From contig NZ_QPJW01000001.1 in NCBI RefSeq assembly GCF_003337355.1, positions 434,001 through 498,000 on the forward strand: a stretch of DNA of 64,000 nt, read 5' to 3'. The notes under the pieces are model-generated. The model made no database searches, had not been told where the DNA came from, and was given only the letters and a program-made list of their open reading frames with translations. The translations under genes and the position numbers were made by a program. This DNA comes from Fontibacillus phaseoli. GTDB taxonomy: Bacteria; Bacillota; Bacilli; Paenibacillales; Paenibacillaceae. This document shows positions 1-9,765 of the stretch, in pieces (the stretch's first letter is position 1; each line of letters opens with the position of its first letter).

Positions 1-1
1 C

Positions 2-58
2 GAAGATACTTTTAACGAAATTGCAGAGAAGCTGGTTGACTTTAATTTCGACTTATAA
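2..58 (+). CDS. mraZ: MraZ, C-terminal end (partial)
   Basis: The last 18 codons and TAA stop of an open frame cut by the window edge. The tail reads EDTFNEIAEKLVDFNFDL, like the C-terminus of MraZ, the AbrB-fold DNA-binding protein that normally opens the dcw cluster and lies directly before rsmH. The call rests on position as much as on this short tail. Confidence 0.7.
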   Translation, partial: EDTFNEIAEKLVDFNFDL

Positions 59-131
59 AACTTTTAAACCGGGAAGCTCAAAGTATCGGATACATAACGC
101 TTGACCCGGATCGGTCTGGAGGGCTGCAGTC

Positions 132-1106
132 TTGTTTCATCACATCACGGTGCTTAAGAAAGAAGCGACAGAAGGGCTGCGCATTAAGCCGGACGGTATT
201 TATGTGGATTGCACATTGGGCGGCGGCGGTCACAGTGCTGTCATTTTGTCCCAGCTTGGCGAAGGCGGCAGGTTAATCGCCTTTGATCAGGATGATTGGG
301 CGCACGACAATGCCAAGGAACATCTTGGTTCTTACGGTGACCGACTCACTCTAGTAAAAAGCAATTTCCGCCATTTGCAGGAGAAATTGCTGGAACTGGA
401 CGGAGTTCCGCAGCATGACGGGGTCCCGCAGGTGGACGGCATTTTGTACGACCTCGGCGTTTCGTCTCCCCAGTTTGATGAGGGAGAACGCGGGTTCAGT
501 TATAATGCGGATGCTCCGTTAGATATGCGGATGGACCAATCCGCGAAGCTGACGGCAAAGGAAATCATTAACGAATGGGCGGAACGTGAAATTGCTCGTA
601 TTTTGTTTCAATATGGCGAGGAGAAGTTCTCGAGACGAATCGCGAAGGTCATCGTGGAGAAAAGACAGTCGTCTCCGATCGAGACGACGGGCCAACTGGT
701 CGAGTTGATAAAGGAAGGTATCCCGGCAGCGGCGCGGCGAACCGGCGGACATCCCGCCAAACGCAGCTTTCAGGCTTTACGGATCGCGGTGAATGATGAA
801 CTGGGCGCTTTGGAAGAGGGGCTTCATGCGGCTGTCCGTTGTCTTGCTCCGGAAGGAAGGGTCTCGGTCATTACTTTTCATTCGCTCGAAGACCGGATAT
901 GCAAACAGATTTTTGCAAGCTATGTGGAAAGATGCACCTGTCCGCCCGATTTTCCGATGTGCGTGTGCGGAGGCAAAGGATCATTAAAACTGATTAACCG
1001 GAAACCTGTGGTTCCTTCGGATGAGGAACTGGAACAAAATCCGCGGGCACGCTCGGCAAAGCTGCGCGTAGCGGAGAAATTGCAATCTAAAGCGGAGGAC
1101 ATGTGA
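132..1106 (+). CDS. rsmH: 16S rRNA (cytosine-N4)-methyltransferase RsmH
   Basis: RsmH (MraW) N4-methylates C1402 of 16S rRNA using S-adenosylmethionine. The 324-residue protein has the family start [11 protein letters not shown], the SAM-binding segment [10 protein letters not shown] near residue 28, [19 protein letters not shown], and the C-terminal zinc-like [14 protein letters not shown] stretch. The start is TTG at 132, chosen for the GGAGGG about 10 bases upstream and the family N-terminus; no ATG fits. It follows mraZ and is separated from ftsL by one base, so it is co-transcribed in the dcw operon. Length is normal for the family. Confidence 0.97.
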   Translation: MFHHITVLKKEATEGLRIKPDGIYVDCTLGGGGHSAVILSQLGEGGRLIAFDQDDWAHDNAKEHLGSYGDRLTLVKSNFRHLQEKLLELDGVPQHDGVPQVDGILYDLGVSSPQFDEGERGFSYNADAPLDMRMDQSAKLTAKEIINEWAEREIARILFQYGEEKFSRRIAKVIVEKRQSSPIETTGQLVELIKEGIPAAARRTGGHPAKRSFQALRIAVNDELGALEEGLHAAVRCLAPEGRVSVITFHSLEDRICKQIFASYVERCTCPPDFPMCVCGGKGSLKLINRKPVVPSDEELEQNPRARSAKLRVAEKLQSKAEDM

Positions 1107-1107
1107 A

Positions 1108-1527
1108 ATGGCTTATACACGGGGGAATTTGGCAGTAAAAGAGAAAACAGCGGAACGCGGGCATCAGAATCCACGGTACCGTGAAACGACGAAAGTAGTA
1201 ACACGGCGTTCGTCTCTTCCCGTTAAGGAGAAGTTGCTCTATATGGTGACCATTCTTTTTTGCGTGGCCGTCATGGGCGGCCTTTTGTGGCAAAACGCTA
1301 ATCTTTATAGTATTAAACGAGAAATGTACAATTTGGATACCGAAATGCAGACGATGACCGTAGAAGTGAAGGAATTGTCCGTACAGAAGGAAAAGCTGGA
1401 GGAAGAGATTCCGGCAAAGGCAGCCGCGCTTGGTTACGTGGAGCAGCAAGAAGGTTTCCATATTCAAGTTCCTTCAAATTCGCAAGCAACCGGACCGGTG
1501 GATGAAGTGACCACCGCAAAAAAATAA
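1108..1527 (+). CDS. ftsL: Cell division protein FtsL
   Basis: Small bitopic divisome protein of 139 residues that works with DivIB and DivIC to activate septal peptidoglycan synthesis. It has a basic N-terminal cytoplasmic tail, one transmembrane segment at about residues 45-65 (LLYMVTILFCVAVMGGLLW), then a predicted coiled coil (YNLDTEMQTMTVEVKEL) typical of FtsL. Sequence conservation in this family is low, so the assignment relies on topology plus the invariant position between rsmH and the division transpeptidase. ATG at 1108 is one base after the rsmH stop. Confidence 0.9.
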   Translation: MAYTRGNLAVKEKTAERGHQNPRYRETTKVVTRRSSLPVKEKLLYMVTILFCVAVMGGLLWQNANLYSIKREMYNLDTEMQTMTVEVKELSVQKEKLEEEIPAKAAALGYVEQQEGFHIQVPSNSQATGPVDEVTTAKK

Positions 1528-1547
1528 GGATTTAAAGAGGTTTAGCG

Positions 1548-3776
1548 ATGATCAAGAGAATAAGACTTAGGACGCTGCTGATAGGGGGATGTATAACCCT
1601 CTTTTTTGCTGTATTGATGGGGAGAGTATTCTGGCTCCAGGTCGTTGAAGCTGATTTCTGGCAGGGACACGCCGAAGAACTCTGGTCCAAAAAGAAAATT
1701 CTCCCGGCTACTCGGGGAATGATCACCGACCGGAACGGAGATGTTCTGGCGGTGGATGCACCTGCTTATACGGTGGCCATCAATCCCAAGTTAATCAATG
1801 AGCTGGATCTGAAAAACGAAGTAGTCGACGGGTTGAATAAGCTGCTCGGAAAAGACAAGGGTGAGCTGGAAGAGCTGGTAACGGCCAAGAAGAAGGACGG
1901 CCAATTTTACTCCCAGCGCGAAGTCCGCAATGAAGGCTGGAAGATCGATCAGGAGTTGCGGGATCAGGTGGAGGCTTTCGCCAAGGAATTGAAGGAGAAG
2001 CATAAACTGGACGATACGGGCATTTACCTGGTCAAAGAACAAAAGCGCTATTATCCTAAAAATAATCTCGCAGCACATGTGCTGGGGTATACGGATCGGG
2101 AAGGCAATGCAGTATCCGGGCTTGAAGCCTACTATGATGAAGAGCTTAGAGGGCAAGACGGCTCGATCGAATATAAGAGCGACGGCAGGGGAATCGAGAT
2201 TCCCAAAGCTAGCGAAATCTATAACCCCGTAAAGAATGGCAAGAACATCCAGCTGACGATTGACTATACAATCCAGTATTATATCGAAGAAGCTATGAAG
2301 GAAGCATTCGACGAGTTGAAGCCGATCAGTATGACGGTCATCGCAGCCGATCCGAAGACGATGAATATCTTGGGGATGGCCAATCTGCCCACTTATAATC
2401 CGAATGAATACTGGGTTGATGTGGACCAGAAAAATTTCTACAATCATGCGATCAAGTCGGTCTATGAGCCCGGCTCGACGTTCAAGATCGTCACCTTGGC
2501 CGGAGCCGTCCAGGAAGGACTGTTCAATCCGAACGCCACGTACACCTCGGGGAGCATCCGGGTGCCGGGGCAAACAATCCATGACCTTAAACGCTCCGGA
2601 TGGGGCCAAATCAGTTATATGGAAGGGGTTAAGCGTTCAAGTAACGTTGCTTTCGTCAAATTAGGCTATGAAATGCTTGGACCGGATCGGCTTAAGGAAT
2701 ACGTCGATAGCTTCGGCTTCGGACAAAAGACCGGAATCGAGCTTCCCGGAGAAGCCAAGGGCGTCGTAACTCCGGAGCAGCAGGCGGACTTTGCGGCGAT
2801 GGCCTATGGTCACGGTAAGCTGCTGGTTACTCCGCTGCAGCAAGTAGCTGCGGTCGCGGCTGTGGCAAACGGAGGAAAGCTGCTGGAGCCGCATATCGTG
2901 AAGTCGATTACCGATCCGCAAACCGGCGAAACGGTTAAGACTCAAACCAAAGAGATCCGGCAAATTCTTTCCCCGGATAAGGCAAAGGAAGTCGGAGACT
3001 ATCTGGAACAGGTTGTATCCGACCGGAAAATCGGGACCGGACGTCATGCCTATATCGAAGGGTATCGGGTTGCGGGGAAAACGGGAACGGCGGTAAAACC
3101 GGTGAAAGGGGTATATGATTATACCAAACAGGTTATATCGTTTATCGGCTACGCTCCGGTAGATGATCCCAAAATCGCCATCCTAGTATTGATCGATGAA
3201 CCGAAAGACTCGGAGCTTGGCGGCGGGGCTGCCGCTGCGCCGGTGTTCCAGAAGATCGCCAATCAGACGCTTCAGTATTTGGGCGTACCTAAAAAAACGG
3301 AAAATACGGCGGCTAAAAGCGGGCAAGTAAGCAGTAGCGGGCAAAAAACGCCTGATTTAAAAAATATGTCCCTGCAGGAAGCAAAGAACCTGCTCGGCAG
3401 TAAAGGGATTTCCTATGCAACGTTAGGGAGCGGAAAAGAACTGGTATCCCAGTTTCCAAAGGCGGGAAGTACGCTAAAGGCAGGCCAGCATATGTATCTC
3501 CTGACCGAGGAAGGGAAAGCGATGACGATTCCGAATCTCAAAGGAGAATCGCTTCGTGAAGCGATGGAACTTCTCTCCGCGCTCCAGGTATCGGTGACGG
3601 CGGAAGGAGAAGGTTATGTCGTCTCGCAAACTGCCTCGGAAGAAGGCGGCCAACGAAAGGTGCATTTGGTTCTGGAGCCTCCGTTCATGCAAGCCGGAGA
3701 TAACGACCCGGACAGATCCGGCGAAGAGGAAGCCGGAGACGAAAATGCCGACGAAGCTTCCGGGTCTTCTCCATAG
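1548..3776 (+). CDS. pbpB: Penicillin-binding protein 2B, septal transpeptidase with two PASTA domains
   Basis: Class B penicillin-binding protein of 742 residues that cross-links septal peptidoglycan. It has an N-terminal membrane anchor at about residues 9-32, a dimerisation module to about 230, and a transpeptidase domain with the three active motifs: STFK (Ser310), SSN (364-366) and KTGT (511-514). Two PASTA repeats follow at about 600-657 and 658-712, then an acidic tail. It pairs with the SEDS protein encoded downstream. ATG at 1548 has AAAGAGG upstream. It lies between ftsL and spoVD, the same order as in Bacillus subtilis. Confidence 0.96.
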   Translation: MIKRIRLRTLLIGGCITLFFAVLMGRVFWLQVVEADFWQGHAEELWSKKKILPATRGMITDRNGDVLAVDAPAYTVAINPKLINELDLKNEVVDGLNKLLGKDKGELEELVTAKKKDGQFYSQREVRNEGWKIDQELRDQVEAFAKELKEKHKLDDTGIYLVKEQKRYYPKNNLAAHVLGYTDREGNAVSGLEAYYDEELRGQDGSIEYKSDGRGIEIPKASEIYNPVKNGKNIQLTIDYTIQYYIEEAMKEAFDELKPISMTVIAADPKTMNILGMANLPTYNPNEYWVDVDQKNFYNHAIKSVYEPGSTFKIVTLAGAVQEGLFNPNATYTSGSIRVPGQTIHDLKRSGWGQISYMEGVKRSSNVAFVKLGYEMLGPDRLKEYVDSFGFGQKTGIELPGEAKGVVTPEQQADFAAMAYGHGKLLVTPLQQVAAVAAVANGGKLLEPHIVKSITDPQTGETVKTQTKEIRQILSPDKAKEVGDYLEQVVSDRKIGTGRHAYIEGYRVAGKTGTAVKPVKGVYDYTKQVISFIGYAPVDDPKIAILVLIDEPKDSELGGGAAAAPVFQKIANQTLQYLGVPKKTENTAAKSGQVSSSGQKTPDLKNMSLQEAKNLLGSKGISYATLGSGKELVSQFPKAGSTLKAGQHMYLLTEEGKAMTIPNLKGESLREAMELLSALQVSVTAEGEGYVVSQTASEEGGQRKVHLVLEPPFMQAGDNDPDRSGEEEAGDENADEASGSSP

Positions 3777-3800
3777 CTTGTTCTAACCCCTGTTTGTCCT

Positions 3801-3831
3801 GAATATTCATGTGATGAGATAACCATGTGTC
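3801..3831 (+). promoter_or_regulatory. Possible sigma-E promoter of spoVD
   Basis: GAATATT at 3801-3807 matches the sigma-E -35 consensus exactly, followed 16 bases later by CATGTGTC at 3824-3831, a weak -10 (CATA-type). The site lies 24 bases before the spoVD start. In Bacillus subtilis spoVD has its own sigma-E promoter, so the position is expected; the poor -10 keeps confidence low. Confidence 0.35.
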
Positions 3832-3854
3832 AGGATGGAACAGGGGGGCAATCG

Positions 3855-5813
3855 ATGAGAATATCCAAAGTAATTGTCCGGCGGAGGTTGTTGCTGCTGC
3901 TCACGCTGCTTTGTCTGCTGTTTGCGGCTCTCGCCGTCCGGCTTGCGTACGTACAGATCGGCAAGGGCGCCGAATTGTCGGCCAAGGCGGAAGATTCATG
4001 GCGGCGCAATATTCCTTACTCTGCCAAGCGGGGCGAAATTGCAGACCGTAACGGCAGTGTGCTGGCCTACAATATTACGACGCCGACGGTTATGGCGATT
4101 CCGGTTCAGGTAAAAACACCGGAAACCACGGCTCGGAGTCTGGCGCCTTTGCTCGGTATGAGCGAGGAAACCGTTTTAAAAGCGATCACCAAAAAACAAT
4201 CCATAGTCAGGCTGCAACCCGGCGGACGCAAAATTACGATGGAAAAGGCGCAGCAAATTCGTGATTTGGCTCTTCCGGGTATTGTCGTTGCCGAGGACAA
4301 TAAAAGGTATTATCCTTATGGAGGGCTTGCCGCCCATATCCTCGGCTTTACGGGGGGATATAACCAGGGACTCACAGGAGTAGAGAGCAAGTACGAGAGC
4401 GAACTGAGCGGTATGAACGGCAGTGTCTCTTATTTGTCGGATGCCGGGGGCAGGCTGATGCCAGGCTCATCGGAAAAATATGCCGCGCCGAAAGACGGTC
4501 TGAATCTTACGCTGACAATCGACAAATCGATTCAAAGCATCATGGAACGTGAACTGGATCAGGCGATGGCCAGACTTCAGGCCAACTCTGCCCTGTCCAT
4601 CGCGATGAACCCTAAAACCGGGGAAATCCTGGCGATGGCGGCAAGACCGGGTTATGATCCTGCCGAGTACCAGGAGGTCGAGGCAGAGGTTTATAATCGC
4701 AATCTGCCGATTTGGATGACCTACGAGCCGGGTTCTACGTTCAAAATCATCACCCTGGCAGCCGCCCTGGAAGAGAAGAAAGTAAGTCTCCTGCACGAGC
4801 GGTTTTTTGATCCCGGATTCGTTAAGGTAGGAGGCGCTACGCTTCGCTGTTGGAAAAAAGGCGGGCACGGCAGCCAGACTTTTCTGCAGGTGGTGGAGAA
4901 TTCCTGCAACCCCGGATTCGTGGCGCTAGGCCAGCGGCTGGGTAAAGAAACTTTGTTCAAATATATCCGGGATTTTGGGTTCGGTACCAAAACCGGCATC
5001 GATCTTGGCGGCGAGGAGAACGGCATCCTGTTTAAACTCTCCCGGGTCGGTCCGGTGGAACTGGCCACGACATCATTCGGTCAAGGGGTTTCGGTAACGC
5101 CTATTCAACAGATTGCAGCCGTGTCGGCTGCGATTAACGGCGGGAAGCTGTATAAGCCTTATGTAGCCAAGTCATGGACCAACCCGGACACCGGAGAAGT
5201 GGTTTACACCAATGAACCGGAAATGGTCCGGCAGGTTATTTCTGAAAATACGTCCAAACAGGTCCGGGAAGCGCTGGAAAGCGTAGTGGCTAACGGAACC
5301 GGGGGCAATGCGTTTATCGACGGCTACCGCGTCGGCGGGAAAACGGGGACCGCACAGAAGGTAATCAACGGACGTTACTCGCAAAATGAGCATATTGTCT
5401 CGTTCATCGGCTTTGCACCGGCAGACGATCCCCAAATTGTCGTGTATACGGCGGTGGATAATCCTCAGGGCATACAGTTCGGCGGTGTAGTGGCGGCTCC
5501 GATCGTCCGCAACATCATGAAGGACGCCCTGGAATATATGAAAATTCCGCCCCGCAAAGACCAGGTTGCCAAGAAGTATAAATACGGCGAAACTCCGGTC
5601 GTTACAGTGCCTGATTTGATCGGGCATACGGCTCAGGAGATTTACGAGGATATGAATATGAATTTTAACCTCGCCAGATCGGGAGCGGGCAATGTGGTGA
5701 TCAATCAGGCACCCAAAGCCGGCACGCGGGTGGATAAGGGATCGACGATCCGGATTTATATGGGCAGCGAAGCGGATGCGGAACAAAGTCATAATCATGA
5801 AACTAGTGAATAA
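3855..5813 (+). CDS. spoVD: Stage V sporulation protein D (sporulation-specific transpeptidase)
   Basis: Class B penicillin-binding protein of 652 residues, paralogue of the preceding gene, needed for spore cortex peptidoglycan cross-linking. It has a membrane anchor at about residues 10-35, STFK (Ser294), SCN (350-352) and KTGT (496-499), and a single PASTA domain near 575-635. An upstream in-frame start would add ten residues, but ATG at 3855 has GGGGGG five bases before it and gives the usual N-terminus MRISKVIVRRR. One PASTA rather than two, and the gene order pbpB-spoVD-murE, favour SpoVD over a second division enzyme. Confidence 0.93.
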   Translation: MRISKVIVRRRLLLLLTLLCLLFAALAVRLAYVQIGKGAELSAKAEDSWRRNIPYSAKRGEIADRNGSVLAYNITTPTVMAIPVQVKTPETTARSLAPLLGMSEETVLKAITKKQSIVRLQPGGRKITMEKAQQIRDLALPGIVVAEDNKRYYPYGGLAAHILGFTGGYNQGLTGVESKYESELSGMNGSVSYLSDAGGRLMPGSSEKYAAPKDGLNLTLTIDKSIQSIMERELDQAMARLQANSALSIAMNPKTGEILAMAARPGYDPAEYQEVEAEVYNRNLPIWMTYEPGSTFKIITLAAALEEKKVSLLHERFFDPGFVKVGGATLRCWKKGGHGSQTFLQVVENSCNPGFVALGQRLGKETLFKYIRDFGFGTKTGIDLGGEENGILFKLSRVGPVELATTSFGQGVSVTPIQQIAAVSAAINGGKLYKPYVAKSWTNPDTGEVVYTNEPEMVRQVISENTSKQVREALESVVANGTGGNAFIDGYRVGGKTGTAQKVINGRYSQNEHIVSFIGFAPADDPQIVVYTAVDNPQGIQFGGVVAAPIVRNIMKDALEYMKIPPRKDQVAKKYKYGETPVVTVPDLIGHTAQEIYEDMNMNFNLARSGAGNVVINQAPKAGTRVDKGSTIRIYMGSEADAEQSHNHETSE

Positions 5814-5885
5814 AATTCCTGAACTTCGCCTTTTTTGGTGATAATATGGATAGTGGCGTTTTGAATATTGACGGAGGGGTAACTT

Positions 5886-7376
5886 ATGCGGCTTAAAGAT
5901 TTAGCAAATTATATCATAGCGTCGGAAATACAAGGGGACGCAGAAGTCGAGTGCAGCGGCATTTCCATTGATTCACGAAAAATCCAGTCCGGCGATTTGT
6001 TTCTTTGCCTGCCGGGGCATACGGTAGACGGACATGACTATGCCCAGAAGGCATCCGACCAAGGCGCTGCTGCGCTCGTAGTACAACGGTGGCTGGAGGA
6101 CGTCGAGCTTCCGCAACTTAAAGTGAAGGACAGCCGGCTTGCGATGGCGGTGCTGGGTAATGTGTTTTTCGGTTCGCCAAGCTCGCGGATGAAAGTAATC
6201 GGGGTTACGGGCACGAACGGAAAAACGACAACAACTTATTTAATTGAGCGGATTCTTGAAGATCAGGGGAAAAATACCGGCCTGATCGGCACGATTCAGC
6301 GCAAGTTTGCCGGCCGGACATTTCCGATGTCGGGTACAACACCGGAATCTCTTGACCTTCAGCGTTATCTTCATGAAATGCAGGAAGCCGAAGCGGCGTA
6401 TTGCGTCATGGAAGTTTCCTCGCATGCCCTGGAACAGGGGCGCGTAAAAGGAACGAGATTCCGAACGGCAATTTTCACGAACCTGACGCAAGACCATCTG
6501 GACTACCATCATTCGATGGAGGAGTACCGGGCGGCCAAAGGACTGTTCTTTTCGCGGCTCGGCAACACTTATGATCCTTCTTCCGATCTTCGCAGCTATG
6601 CGGTGCTAAACGCTGACGATCCGGCCTCGGCTTATTTCGCCAAGCAGACGGCGGCGGAGACGATCACTTACGGAGTCGAGCATGAAGCGGATATACGGGC
6701 ATCGAACATATCGATCACCGCAAAAGGAACTTCCTTCCATGTGGATACATTTCGGGGAAGTGCCGACATCATGCTGAAAATGGTCGGGAAATTTAATGTT
6801 TACAATGCGCTGGCAGCGATCTGCGCAGCACTGCTGGAAGAAATCCCGCTTGCTGCGATCAAGGACAGTCTCGAATCGATCCAAGGCGTGGAAGGCCGCG
6901 TTGAGGCCGTGAATGAAGGCCAGGACTTTGCGGTCATTGTCGACTATGCGCATACGCCTGACGGCTTGGAAAATGTCCTGAACACGGTAAACGAGTTTGC
7001 GAAGGGCCGCGTCATTAGTGTCTTCGGCTGCGGCGGAGACCGGGACCGGACGAAACGCCCGATTATGGGCAAAATTGCCGCCCGCTTATCCAACCACGTG
7101 ATCGTGACTTCCGATAATCCGCGGACGGAGAATCCGGATCTTATTTTGAAAGATATCGAAGATGGATTGAAAGAGGATCAGGTGCCGGGCGACCGTTATG
7201 AGCTCATCGTGGACCGTCGCGAAGCCATTCAAAAGGCTATTGAAATGGCAAGCCCCGAAGATGTAGTATTGATTGCGGGGAAAGGCCATGAAACCTACCA
7301 GTTGATCGGGAAAGAAGTGCACGATTTCGATGACCGGATCGTGGCTAAAGAAGCGATAAGGGGTTTAGACAAGTGA
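5886..7376 (+). CDS. murE: UDP-MurNAc-L-Ala-D-Glu:meso-diaminopimelate ligase MurE
   Basis: Cytoplasmic Mur ligase of 496 residues that adds the third amino acid to the peptidoglycan stem. The ATP-binding motif GTNGKTTTT is at about residues 109-117. The motif DNPRTENPD begins near residue 410; DNPR is the signature for meso-diaminopimelate rather than lysine specificity. That fits the dapL gene found later in the window. ATG at 5886 is preceded by GGAGGGG. The gene overlaps murF by four bases (GTGA). Confidence 0.97.
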   Translation: MRLKDLANYIIASEIQGDAEVECSGISIDSRKIQSGDLFLCLPGHTVDGHDYAQKASDQGAAALVVQRWLEDVELPQLKVKDSRLAMAVLGNVFFGSPSSRMKVIGVTGTNGKTTTTYLIERILEDQGKNTGLIGTIQRKFAGRTFPMSGTTPESLDLQRYLHEMQEAEAAYCVMEVSSHALEQGRVKGTRFRTAIFTNLTQDHLDYHHSMEEYRAAKGLFFSRLGNTYDPSSDLRSYAVLNADDPASAYFAKQTAAETITYGVEHEADIRASNISITAKGTSFHVDTFRGSADIMLKMVGKFNVYNALAAICAALLEEIPLAAIKDSLESIQGVEGRVEAVNEGQDFAVIVDYAHTPDGLENVLNTVNEFAKGRVISVFGCGGDRDRTKRPIMGKIAARLSNHVIVTSDNPRTENPDLILKDIEDGLKEDQVPGDRYELIVDRREAIQKAIEMASPEDVVLIAGKGHETYQLIGKEVHDFDDRIVAKEAIRGLDK

Positions 7377-8773
7377 TAAAACGAAAATTAGCGGAAATTG
7401 CCGCCATGTGCGGAGGCTACGTCGCAAACGCCGGCGATTCCGATCTCATCATAGAAGGAGTCGTTACCGACTCGCGCAAAATTACGCCGGGATGTCTGTT
7501 CATCCCGCTGGCCGGCGAACGGTTTGACGGACATGACTTTGCCGGCGATTGTCTCCAGGCCGGCGCGGCTGCCGTCTTATGGGCTGCGCCCAAAGAGACT
7601 CCGCCGGGTCCGGGCATCATCGTCGAGGATACGCTTGAAGCGATGCAGGCGCTGGCGAAGAGCTATCTTGCCGCCTGCGGAACAAAAGTGGTGGGCATCA
7701 CGGGCAGCAACGGTAAGACGACGACCAAGGATCTCGTATTCTCGCTGCTTGCCACGACGTTTAAAGTCCACAAAACGCAAGGGAACTTTAACAATCATAT
7801 CGGTTTGCCGCTGACGATCCTGGCTATGCCCAAGGATAGCGACGTAGCTGTGCTGGAGATGGGGATGAGCGGGCGGCACGAAATCGAGCTGCTGTCAAAG
7901 TTGGCTGAACCGGAAACCGCCATCGTCACCAATATAGGGGAGGCGCATCTCCTTCAACTCGGCTCCAGGCTGGAAATCGCCCGTGCCAAGCTTGAGATTT
8001 TGTCGGGTATGAAGCAGGGAGGGCTGTTTGTCTATAATGGGGACGAACCTCTTATCAAGGAGGTATTGGCCGAGCCCGCTACCGTAAAGCCGGACGGCTT
8101 GGAAATGATGACCTTCGGTCTCGGCGGCGCCAATGACGATTATCCTAGCGGTATCATGTTCATGGAGGACAAAACGGTGTTTACCTCCCGGTCGGGCGGA
8201 AGCACGCCGCTCGAATTGCCGCTGCTTGGCGAGCATAATGTGGTTAATGCACTGGCGGCCCTAGCGGTAGCACGTCATTATGGAGTCTCCGAGGCGAATA
8301 TTGCGGAAGGACTAAGCCGTGTCAAGTTGACGGGAATGCGAATTGAAACGGTTGTCGGAACCAGCGGGATTACGATTCTGAACGATGCTTACAATTCGAG
8401 TCCGATCGCGGTAAAAGCCGCTATTGGCGTTCTTGAGAAAAAACGCGGTTACCGGAAAAAGATTGCCGTTCTTGGGGATATGCTGGAGCTCGGCGCAGCA
8501 GAGGAGGATTTTCACCGCGAAGTCGGCAGATTTCTTACGCCGGAGAAGGTGGATCTATTGTTTACTTACGGCCCGCTTTCCGAGAAAATCGCGGAAGGCG
8601 CCGCGGAAAGATTGGAACCAGGCACTATTTTTGCATATCATGATAAAAGTGAGCTGATTGAAATGCTGATTTCCATGCTGCATTCCAAGGATGTACTGCT
8701 TGTGAAGGCTTCGCGCGGAATGAAGCTGGAAGAAGTCGTCGACGCAGTCAAAAATAGCAGTCTAGAGCGATAA
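7373..8773 (+). CDS. murF: UDP-MurNAc-tripeptide:D-Ala-D-Ala ligase MurF
   Basis: Adds D-Ala-D-Ala to the UDP-MurNAc-tripeptide, completing the cytoplasmic precursor. The 466-residue protein carries GITGSNGKTTTKD near residue 108 and the Mur-ligase C-terminal region including LNDAYNSSPIA and GDMLELG. The start is GTG at 7373, overlapping the murE stop (GTGA), which implies translational coupling. Length is typical. Confidence 0.97.
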   Translation: MIKRKLAEIAAMCGGYVANAGDSDLIIEGVVTDSRKITPGCLFIPLAGERFDGHDFAGDCLQAGAAAVLWAAPKETPPGPGIIVEDTLEAMQALAKSYLAACGTKVVGITGSNGKTTTKDLVFSLLATTFKVHKTQGNFNNHIGLPLTILAMPKDSDVAVLEMGMSGRHEIELLSKLAEPETAIVTNIGEAHLLQLGSRLEIARAKLEILSGMKQGGLFVYNGDEPLIKEVLAEPATVKPDGLEMMTFGLGGANDDYPSGIMFMEDKTVFTSRSGGSTPLELPLLGEHNVVNALAALAVARHYGVSEANIAEGLSRVKLTGMRIETVVGTSGITILNDAYNSSPIAVKAAIGVLEKKRGYRKKIAVLGDMLELGAAEEDFHREVGRFLTPEKVDLLFTYGPLSEKIAEGAAERLEPGTIFAYHDKSELIEMLISMLHSKDVLLVKASRGMKLEEVVDAVKNSSLER

Positions 8774-8797
8774 TACCGGCGAAAGGGGGGTGATCCC

Positions 8798-9763
8798 ATG
8801 GACTTTGGACTTATACTTTTAACGATCGGCGTATCTTTCATTTTAGCGGTGATTTCGGCCCCTTTGCTGATTCCTTTGCTGCGGCGGATGAAATTCGGAC
8901 AGCAGATTCGCGGCGAGGGGCCGCAGAGCCACCAAAAAAAAGCGGGAACGCCGACAATGGGCGGTATCGTCATTATTTTGGCGTTTACACTGGCTTTCCT
9001 GAAATTTTCCGTAATCAACACGGATTTTTATGTATTGCTTGTAGCCACGCTTGGTTTCGGATTGGTCGGGTTTCTGGACGACTATATCAAAATCGTGTTT
9101 AAGCGATCTCTGGGATTAACGCCCAAACAAAAAATGTTCGGACAACTGTTGTTCGCCGGAATTGTCTGCGCGCTGCTGATTTCGGAAGGACACAGTACGG
9201 CTATCGGCATTCCCGGAACGCAAATATCTTTTGACTGGGGGGCCTGGTTCTACTATCCGTTTATCATTGTGATGATGCTTGCTATCAGCAACGCGGTTAA
9301 TTTCACCGACGGGGTGGACGGATTGCTCTCCGGCGTTAGCGCAATTGCGCTGGGGGCTTACGCGGTAATCGCTATGCAGGCCACGTCTCTTCCGGCTGCG
9401 GTTTGTGCGGCGGCCATGATCGGGGCGGTGCTGGGCTTTCTCGTGTTTAACGCGCATCCGGCCAAGGTGTTCATGGGCGATACTGGCTCGCTCGGGATCG
9501 GAGGGGCTATAGCAGCTATCGCGATCGTTACCAAGAGTGAACTGCTGTTCCTCGTCATCGGCGGGATTTTCGTAATTGAAATGTTGTCTGTCGTCCTGCA
9601 GGTCGCATCGTTTAAAACCCGTGGGAAACGAATCTTTAAAATGAGTCCGATCCACCATCACTTCGAATTGTCGGGTTGGTCGGAATGGCGCGTTGTCGTC
9701 ACGTTTTGGGCTGTCGGCCTGCTGCTGGCGGGAATTGGACTTTATTTGAACAAGGGGCTGTAG
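8798..9763 (+). CDS. mraY: Phospho-MurNAc-pentapeptide transferase MraY
   Basis: Polytopic membrane enzyme of 321 residues that transfers phospho-MurNAc-pentapeptide to undecaprenyl phosphate, making lipid I. It has about ten transmembrane segments and the family catalytic motifs GFLDDYIK, NAVNFTDGVDGL and FMGDTGSLGIGG, plus the conserved SPIHHHFEL loop near the C-terminus. ATG at 8798 follows GAAAGGGGGG. It lies between murF and murD as in other Bacillales. Confidence 0.98.
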   Translation: MDFGLILLTIGVSFILAVISAPLLIPLLRRMKFGQQIRGEGPQSHQKKAGTPTMGGIVIILAFTLAFLKFSVINTDFYVLLVATLGFGLVGFLDDYIKIVFKRSLGLTPKQKMFGQLLFAGIVCALLISEGHSTAIGIPGTQISFDWGAWFYYPFIIVMMLAISNAVNFTDGVDGLLSGVSAIALGAYAVIAMQATSLPAAVCAAAMIGAVLGFLVFNAHPAKVFMGDTGSLGIGGAIAAIAIVTKSELLFLVIGGIFVIEMLSVVLQVASFKTRGKRIFKMSPIHHHFELSGWSEWRVVVTFWAVGLLLAGIGLYLNKGL

Positions 9764-9765
9764 AA

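Noticed and set aside
7373-7879. Several short frames on both strands inside murF
   Set aside because: All lie within a complete Mur ligase gene and have no independent support.
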